Shown in pieces: positions 11,468 to 20,100 of a DNA stretch of 24,683 bases (position 1 is the first letter of the stretch; every line of letters begins with the position of its first letter). The stretch covers positions 821,810 to 846,492 of the forward strand of contig BLXT01004508.1 in NCBI GenBank assembly GCA_019648995.1. Reading direction: 5' to 3'. The translations under genes were made by a program, and so were the position numbers. Below the pieces are notes generated by a model that was not told the origin of the DNA, did not search any database, and saw only the letters and a program-made list of their open reading frames with translations. The DNA is from Plakobranchus ocellatus. Taxonomy: Eukaryota > Mollusca > Gastropoda > Plakobranchidae.

Positions 11468-14400
11468 TCTCCCTCACCCTCACCCTCCCTCTCCCTCACC
11501 CTCATCTTCTTTTTACATGACTTCCTTCTACACTTGACTTTCCTCAATTTGAATGTATGTGGATTACTTTGATCCACCCACTATACATCCATCTCTGTCT
11601 TTCATTTTTCTAGATGTCCCTAATAGCAAAGTACACATGTCGGTCCGCAAGAACCACCTATGGGGTCAGATGACTATTCCAGGCCACACAACTTACTTCA
11701 TCGAGCCAGCACAGCACCACTTTGCTAATAACAATACAAGCTTCCACACTATAATTTACCCCGAGTCTCGGATGAATCTAGATCCCTATAGGTGAGTGAA
11801 TTGATCCTTGAAACTTCTTTTTATCTCCTGTTTTTTTAATGGGTACAGATTAATTCTTTTGATTTTAAGATTTTACAAATATAGGGACATTTTTTCTTAA
11901 GCAATCTTATCACGAATTCCGGATCCATAACCTCTTTCNNNNNNNNNNNNNNNNNNNNNNNNNNNNNNNNNNNNNNNNNNNNNNNNNNNNNNNNNNNNNN
12001 NNNNCGTTATCAGTTATACTTAACTTAAGCCTGCCTGTCATTGTCATTTCCTTTCGTCCTGCTTATGCATTATATTCCCAATGAAATTAACGCTGCAACC
12101 TTTTGAATTATAGATTTTAGCAAAGTTTGTCCTTGCCCTCTGAAGACATTGCTTTGAACATGATAAAAATTTGCTTTAAAAATTTTTTTTTTAATGTGCA
12201 GTAGATAAATATGAAATCTTTGATAAAAAAAAAAAAAAGAGCATTCATTCCATTAAGATCTTCCTTTAAAACAAAAAAAAACATTCTGTCCTCTCCATAT
12301 CTGATTTTTGTTTGTTTAAATTTATGCTTTAATGGCTTCTTTCAATAATTGCTGTGGCAATGAGCAGGCCCTGTTTGGTTTTCTCAATATCTTTTTCTTT
12401 TTTGACAGAAAAAAAATAACTTTTAAAATCCTTTTATATGTAAAGTGATTTTAAAGAAAGCAATAAATAAGGAAACGTGTATTCTTTTCCTGTTTTTTTT
12501 TTTTTTTTAGAATTTATTCCCCTGCTCAAAATGTTATATTGTTTGATTAATAGTGTATTTGAAAGTAATTTTTGCTGTCAAGAGAGAAAATAACGTTTAG
12601 GCAAATTAAACTCTCCTTTTGTTTCCAGATTAGTTGATTTGTTTTACAAAGTAAAGCTGTGTGCACTGTGCATTTAATCTCTATACAGACACCAAAGGAA
12701 AAACTCAGCATCATGTGCCACAGAAACCTATGCTAAGCTCAGGGAAATGGCTCAACCAGTGGATGATTTTAAGCCTGCGAGGCATAAACGAGAGGTGATT
12801 AAAAATAGGAACAACATTGTTGTGTTGTCTGTTTTCTATTTCCTTCGTTTTGTTTTTCTTTATTTTTATGTGCGATACCGAAACCCGACTATCAAATCAT
12901 GTCAGATTGTGAAACCATAAATGAGATCTATGGCTTTGTCTACAGAAAAAAAAATTACTGTGAACAGCAAGTAGAGGTGTATTTAACATTACAATACTGC
13001 ATTTGACAAAGATCTATTCTTCTTCAAAACATTTATGAGCATAATTGGTTATTAAGTATTAATGGGTTAGTGTCAGATTCTTGCTCATAACATGTTTTTC
13101 ATTAACTCATTAAGGCTGAGAACCCTTATTCCAAGTACTCAGCTGATCTTAACAACCAAGAGAGCATTCATCCATCACATACACGCTTTAGACGGGCAGC
13201 AGGAGAGTTGAAGGATTCCGCAAACAAGACATGCTTCATGCAGCTACGAGCTGACAAACTGTTATATGACCATTTCCTGCAGAAATACAACAATGATGTT
13301 GAGGTGAGTTTTTTCATTCTTAGCAATCTCATAGGAATTTAAACATACAAATGCATGTGAAGAATAGCAAATAGGTCATGGAAATCTCTCCAGAGGATAG
13401 GGTATTAAAGAACAAAAATGCAAATCACAAATGTGGAAAGAAGATGAAGTTAGGAAAAAGAAAGCACACCCTTTGAAATGTATCCTTTTTTTTTTTTTTT
13501 AATTATTGTCACATGATTTTGATATACTAAGGTATATAATAGAGAGGGCCAAATGTGTCTTTTCTCTTAAACTTTAAAAATACAGCTATGGAGTATACAA
13601 CTAGCTTTCAATGGAATTGCTTTATTTATATTGATGCCAGTAAAGGATTTTTGGAAGATTTGGATCGCAAATAGGTTTCATCATATTTTAAGAGTTGCTC
13701 TACTTTATTTGTGATAGAAGTCTAATGCATAATATTTTTTTGTCCTTGCTTTTATAAAAATATTAATTTTAATGGATCATTAATTAGGGCTTGGGCTAGC
13801 TTTTCAACTTGACTATGGGCAGCTCTGCTTTATTTTTTTTTTCTCTTTTTTTGAATAAAAAAAAAGCGCATTTCTATTTTCTATTTTTTGTAATTTCATA
13901 TGATTTTGCAGAGAACCAAGGAGGTGATTCTTAACCTGTTTGCCTCCCACATAAAGGTTCTGTCTCAAATTTATCTCAGCACTGTATTTGAGTCAAGTCA
14001 ATCATCTGTGAAATTCACCGGCATAAACTTTGTTTTACAGCGCTCCACGGTAAGCCTCCTTTTACAGTCTAAATCAAATATCTATTGCAAAATACAAATA
14101 GAAAAAAACACCACCAGCTTTAACTGGTTGGATCAAAGAATAAACATTATGGCTGTACAAAAATTGTTCACCTTTAATATGCCTAATCAGCACTAACCTT
14201 AAAACAAGTTAATAATACAGAATTTGGAAACAATTAGGCTGTGTTGATAAGTGATACAAAAAAAACAAAGGGGCAGAGCAAAGTAAGATGCCAGTGAGTA
14301 GACTAAAAGCATCATAAACAAAGTGTCCTATGAAGGGATAGAAACGAAAGATGAGAAAAAATATGTAAAACCGCTGCTCAAAGATGTTTTTTTTTTTAAG

Positions 14401-17135
14401 TTTTCTGCCAGAATGTAAGTGATATCTTTGTCCTGGCCTGGAAATGTGCTGTGAAGTATGAGGTTCTGCTAAGCAGCTTGCACAATAGTTTTGGCTCATT
14501 CTGTAAAAATAGCTCTGTTTTCAGCTCTGAATTTTTAATGTAAAAATTTGAATTATGCTTACAAGGATCTTAAAGAAGTACTTTGCAATGCATATAGTCG
14601 TGATAAAGTGATATATAATGCATAATGCATAAAATAAGTACAAGAACAAAACTCTGCACCTCTTACTAATTAGGAAGTGTTAAATTAAGACAAAATTTAA
14701 CTTTTATGGAAAATAATATACCATATTTTGAAAAGGCAATCATTTTGTTTTCATTTTAACAAAATTTTACCTTGCTGTAGATAGCTCATCACATGAACAT
14801 GCAATATTTTTAATAAGTGTTTTGTATGAGTCTTTTTTTTCTCCCTTCACTCATCACTTTCTGACAAAATTAGCAGGACAAATTATTCTTTTGAGATATA
14901 AGTGACTGGTGTTTTGCACCCTAAACAGCTCACTATCAGTGTCGTTGATGCAAGAAGTTTCAGCAACAACATTGCTAGTAGTAGTTACATAGTTGTTATG
15001 AAAAATCGAGTCACAGTGATAGAAAGAGTAGTAGTAGTAATGTTATTTAACGCAATAATTTGTGAAAAATAAACAAAACCATTTTTAAGGTATATTTATC
15101 ACAAAATGATGAATGAATGTTTGTCAGTTGTAGTAATCTAGTTCTAGCTCAAACCTAAAATCATATTCGTATTAAAAGTGTGCACATTTATGAAAGCTAG
15201 TTTGCTAATGACACTTTCAGATCATCAGTTCATGTGGTGGGGCTGGAGGCTACAATCAAGGTTATTGTGAAGATCTTCTAGATGTCAGTAATTACCTAGA
15301 CTTGACATCAGAGGAAGACCACAGTACATTCTGTTTGGTGCACACATTCACCTACCGTGATTTTACTGGGGGAACCCTTGGTCTAGCCTGGGTTGCTGAT
15401 CCAGGGGGTAAGGAGCCTTTGTATTGTAGTTGTAAGATCCTTACAATTTCGTAGAATATGGTCTTGTTCACAAGCTTTTGTAATCAAACTCGATGAGTTA
15501 CTGACTAAGATAAGTTTATCTGTTTTACTTGATCTCAAATTACTTGAATGTGACTATTACTTTTATGTTATGCAGTGTGTGTCAAGTACCAAATCTGAAC
15601 ACGCCTGATTTCCTCATTACTTAATTTAACTAAGTCCTTGTCTGATTGGGAGTGAGCCTTACTGCTATATTTTTATTGCCTGCTCAGATTAGATCATGAT
15701 GTCAAGTATCAAATCTGAACACGCCTGATTTCCTCATTACTTAATTTAACTAAGTCCTTGTCTAATTGGGAGTGAGCCTTACTGCTATATTTTTATTGCC
15801 TGCTCAGATTAAATCATGATTCAGGGATTGCAAGAAGTGGATTTCTCCACCTTTCTGTGGCCACTTGAATGGCCTACACTGATAATGCAAGCTTGATGTT
15901 TTCAATTTTGTCTAAATTGGATGAATTGTCTGTATACAAGGTGCCTATATGACTTAAATAAATAATCAGAGGAAAGCTGTGCTACTGTCAATGCTGCTCT
16001 GTTTTCATATGAGATTCTGCCAGAATAATAACTCTGGCCCATACGACTGGCATGCTTTCCCACATTCACAGGCCCAATGCTTCTACCCCTGCTAGTTTTA
16101 CTAACTTTACATGCTGCTGATATATAATTTTATATATTTGCAATAAAAGATGGCCATTAGATGAAGGGTTGGCACTAAAAATCATGGAGATATCCCTTAA
16201 AGCTGTTCAGTTCATTTGATTTAACATTGATTTACTTGTCCACATAGCAGCGTAATCATTACATAAAGTTAGACATATAAGAAATTTTGAATTAAACAGT
16301 TTATTTCTTAATGAATTGCTATATTTTTATTCCTTTTTTTCTTTTTTAAAAAATTTAGAAGAATGTAAAGGGATTTCTTTTCTTTTTTTTTATTCAACCA
16401 AATGTCCTCAGCTGGGAACGCAGGAGTCTGTGGCAAACGAGGTAAAATCAAAGACACTAACAACCGCATAGTGGAACGATCACTGAACACTGGTATTGTA
16501 ACACTCATCAACTTTAATCAAGAGGTGCCTACTAGGGTGTCCCAGATTACCTTCGCCCATGAGGTGGGACATAACTTTGGTGCCCAGGTAAATGGAATAA
16601 GAAACATATACGTTTAGTCTTATGTTATACTGTTTTCATTGTTTCGTTTTCCTTTTTTTTTTCTTTTGAATTTTGCCTTTTTACATCTGAGGTTACAAGA
16701 AACTCTGATATCATGCATTCAGCATGTTTCAAGTGTAAGCTGATAGCTCTAGCTCTATAGAAACCACTGCCTCTGCTAAGTGACCGTTTAATCTAGTTCT
16801 GGTCTCTCTCTTACCAGCATGACAAAACAGATCAATGTGCTCCTTTTGGAACCAGTCAACCTGATGCCAGCAGTGGCAATTACATCATGTTTCCAAGTGC
16901 CATTCCTGGTGATATGCCAAACAACAAGAAATTCAGCTCATGCAGCCGGTCTTCAATAGCTCTTGTTTTACAAAGTGTGGGTGGAGTGCGCACAAACTGC
17001 TTCCAGGGTAATTTTTCAAATATTCATATTACATAGGTGTTGATTTGGATCAATTAAAAAAAAAGACCTTGTTCATATTCTCAAAGCTATAAGACTAGTT
17101 GAAGAAACAAACCAGCTTTTTACAATTTTTTNNNN

Positions 17136-17180
<45 letters not shown>

Positions 17181-20100
17181 CTGTCCAATGCACTGATCAT
17201 GCTTTCCTGCTATCATAATTTCTAAAATTTACTTTTTAAGGTTCGGATCAAGCATTCTGTGGAAATAATATTGTGGAAGATGGTGAGGAATGTGATTGTG
17301 GATACAAGATTGATTGCACAGATACTTGTTGCAATGGACGGGATGAGCAAGCAACAGACTGTAAACTTACAAATGGAGCTCAATGCAGGTGAGGAAAGGG
17401 AATCTCTGTAACAGTTGAGCTGTGAGAAAGATTTTAGAATATTTCTAGAAAGGCAATGTGTTTAAACTAAAGTGTGATGTAGCCTATATTTGATAATGTT
17501 ATAGCTTCTTGACCAGGTAGATATAATTCTTGTGTTGATTTAACTATGCTTCTAAAATTGTTGAACCCACTAAAGAAGTATTTTTGGGGGGGGGGTTTCG
17601 CCAATATTTTAAGCAAAACATGTTAAGCATTCTTTAATAGTCATAGACTTTTGCATTTAGACATTTATGACAAAATTATTTGTTGTGAATTTAATCTAGA
17701 TCTTGACTTATAACAGCTGATCTTTTTATCTAGCCTTATTCACTTGTCAAATTTGCTATAAGTTTGATAATGCTGTTCTTGTTTTTAGCTTGTTTACCTT
17801 TTTTAGATCTAGGGATGTCAAGGAGGTTTTCACAAGTGAGAAAACGTTAACAGGAAGTAACTTAGAGATCAGATAACCTTGGGATGCTATTAGAAAACTT
17901 CCAGAGATCTTTATGTATCAGGGAAAGGATGAATGAAAGTGTCTGGTTTATCGATGTCTTTGGCTAGCCTTGTTACATAAAATGGTTACTTCTAGTCTTT
18001 TCAGACAAGAATGGTTTGCATATTGTTGACTTTATTAGACTGGGTATTATATTGCTATTTTCTAGAAACTGTAAGTGATGGGTATAAAGAGAGCTTTGAG
18101 AGATTGTTGAGGAGCAATGCTGAGAAATAGACTTTCGATCTTGTAGATTAATAGAATCAATAACATTTTTGTATTTTTCAGTTTTCTTAAAAGAACTTCT
18201 TGTCACAAGCGGTGTTTGGCTAGACCTATAACTGAATAGCAAAAAGCCAGTTATGACAACATGTCATTCATTATTATACAGTTATATCCGGTTAATTTGA
18301 CGTTTTCCAGACAAATTTCTTACCATAAACTATGTACAATTTTGAAATAACAGAATAGGGGTAAGAAAACTGGTGTTAAAAATTCTAAAGCTAGAGGAAA
18401 GGTCAGAAATGTAGTATTATTCAGTTGCCTTCCACACAGAAACAGGTATTAAGTTTAGTAAAATAGATTGTATATGATATTTAATTAAAGCTGTTTTAAG
18501 GATTCACAAGGCTTGTGCGTACATGTTTACAATTTTGTGGTAGCTCAAGACAACTCTTTTTTTTTTTTTAAAGAAAGCTAGTAACTTTCCTGGTTTTTTT
18601 TTTAAACAAAGGTTAGGATAAAAAATGTTTTGGTTATGTGTGTGTGTGTTTTTTTTTTTATTGAAGAAGTTTTATCTTATTGAATTCTAGAAGCAAACTA
18701 TATGGAACTCAGGCAAAGGTATGCACTCATTGAATGCTACAACCATTGCACATTTGATATTTTTTAAGACTTATCTTTTATTGGTGTGTGTTTGATGAGG
18801 CTTATATCATAATTTTTTTTTTTTTGCTTTTTGTTGGTTTAATTTTTTTTTTTCAAAAATTCAAATGTACTGTATTGTCTCTTTTCAGCCTGAGATATGT
18901 AAAATTTGATGGATGCTATTTGTTTTTTAAATTTTAATTTCAAAGAATACAATAGTATAATTATAATTATCTAGGTTTGTGAGTGTTTGATTTCAGACTT
19001 TGTAATTGATTTGGATTGGTTCTAGAACTTCAATTTTATTTTTGTATAGTCCCTCGGAAGGATCATGTTGTGATAGTACCACTTGCCAATTCCGAGGAAC
19101 AGACTTTGAATGTGATTCTGCTACAGATTGTGCTGCAAGTGCCTCTTGTTTAGGATATCCTTTTGCACAATTTTGCAATTTTGATCATAGTATTTTCCAT
19201 ATGCCAAAATTTTAAAAGAAAACAAAAAAAGAATATTTTTGTCACTAAAAGAGTGCGAGGTAAAATTAAATGTACTTCTAAATTTACATTTTCATATAAA
19301 AAAGATGCTAACAGTATTTTGAGATCAAGAAAATGTAAAAAAGAAATGTTTGTTCACATTAATTATCATTGCGATTCTACAACACAAATGTTTGCTCACA
19401 TTGATTATGCCTTAAATTGGTTATTGCTTTTTTTATAATATTGTGTTTTATGCAATTCATTGCTTTTCTGATTATCAACATTATCCTTTTACCTCATATA
19501 TTCTGTTGTATCTAGTGAAGGGTGAGTATTAATTTTGTATTTGCATTAGATTTAAATTTTAAAGCTTTATCCTTGTTCACATAGAGTTGCAAATTTCTTG
19601 ACCTTGAAGCACAGATGATGCAAAATGTCCTCAGCCATCATACAAAGAAAATTTCACAACATTTTGTAACGATTACAGTGCTGTCTGTGAGCAAGGGGTA
19701 AGAATAAGAAAAGGATGTATATTTATTTTTACAAATGAAAAGAAAATAATGGAGCAAAGTGGAAAATAAAATATTTTTAAATAAAAAGTAGGAATATGAT
19801 GAGGCAGGTGAAGAAAGAGTTTATTGTAAAAAGAGAAAGAAACAGATTTTTTTTTAGACAGAAAGACATATATTCGATGCCTTATTACTTACTCTACATA
19901 AAGGCATTAACTGGAAGAGCGCAAAGTCAGACTTTGCAACCAGCTCTTAAAAATGTTTTTTTACATTTTTTGTAAATCTTATGTAAAAGTTAGCAGTAGA
20001 AGGAAAATTCTAGATCAAAGAAGCTTTGAAATAGGCGGGTTTTAGAGGAATTGATGGTAGTAATAGAGCAGTATGATTTTTTTTTTACTTTGCAAATATT

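Larger units (their letters stand above)
10664..13911 (+). other. Introns 2 to 6
   Basis: These are introns 10664-11135, 11258-11613, 11792-12688, 12795-13114 and 13304-13911, all GT-AG. Intron 3 holds a poly-A run and a long CT tract; intron 4 holds a 66-base run of unknown bases. The others are AT-rich with short T or A runs and show no further signal. Confidence 0.85.

Noticed and set aside
18281-18315. TACAGTTATATCCGG, like a pogo/Tigger transposon end
   Set aside because: No inverted partner and no transposase remnant are visible in the window.
18993-19178. Minus-strand open frame over exon 12
   Set aside because: It is the antisense shadow of the disintegrin exon.
19148-19617. GT-AG alternative for intron 12 (donor at 19148, acceptor CACAG)
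   Set aside because: The donor GTTTAG is poor, and the product would replace the conserved Cys-Leu-Gly by a tyrosine and lose a family cysteine.
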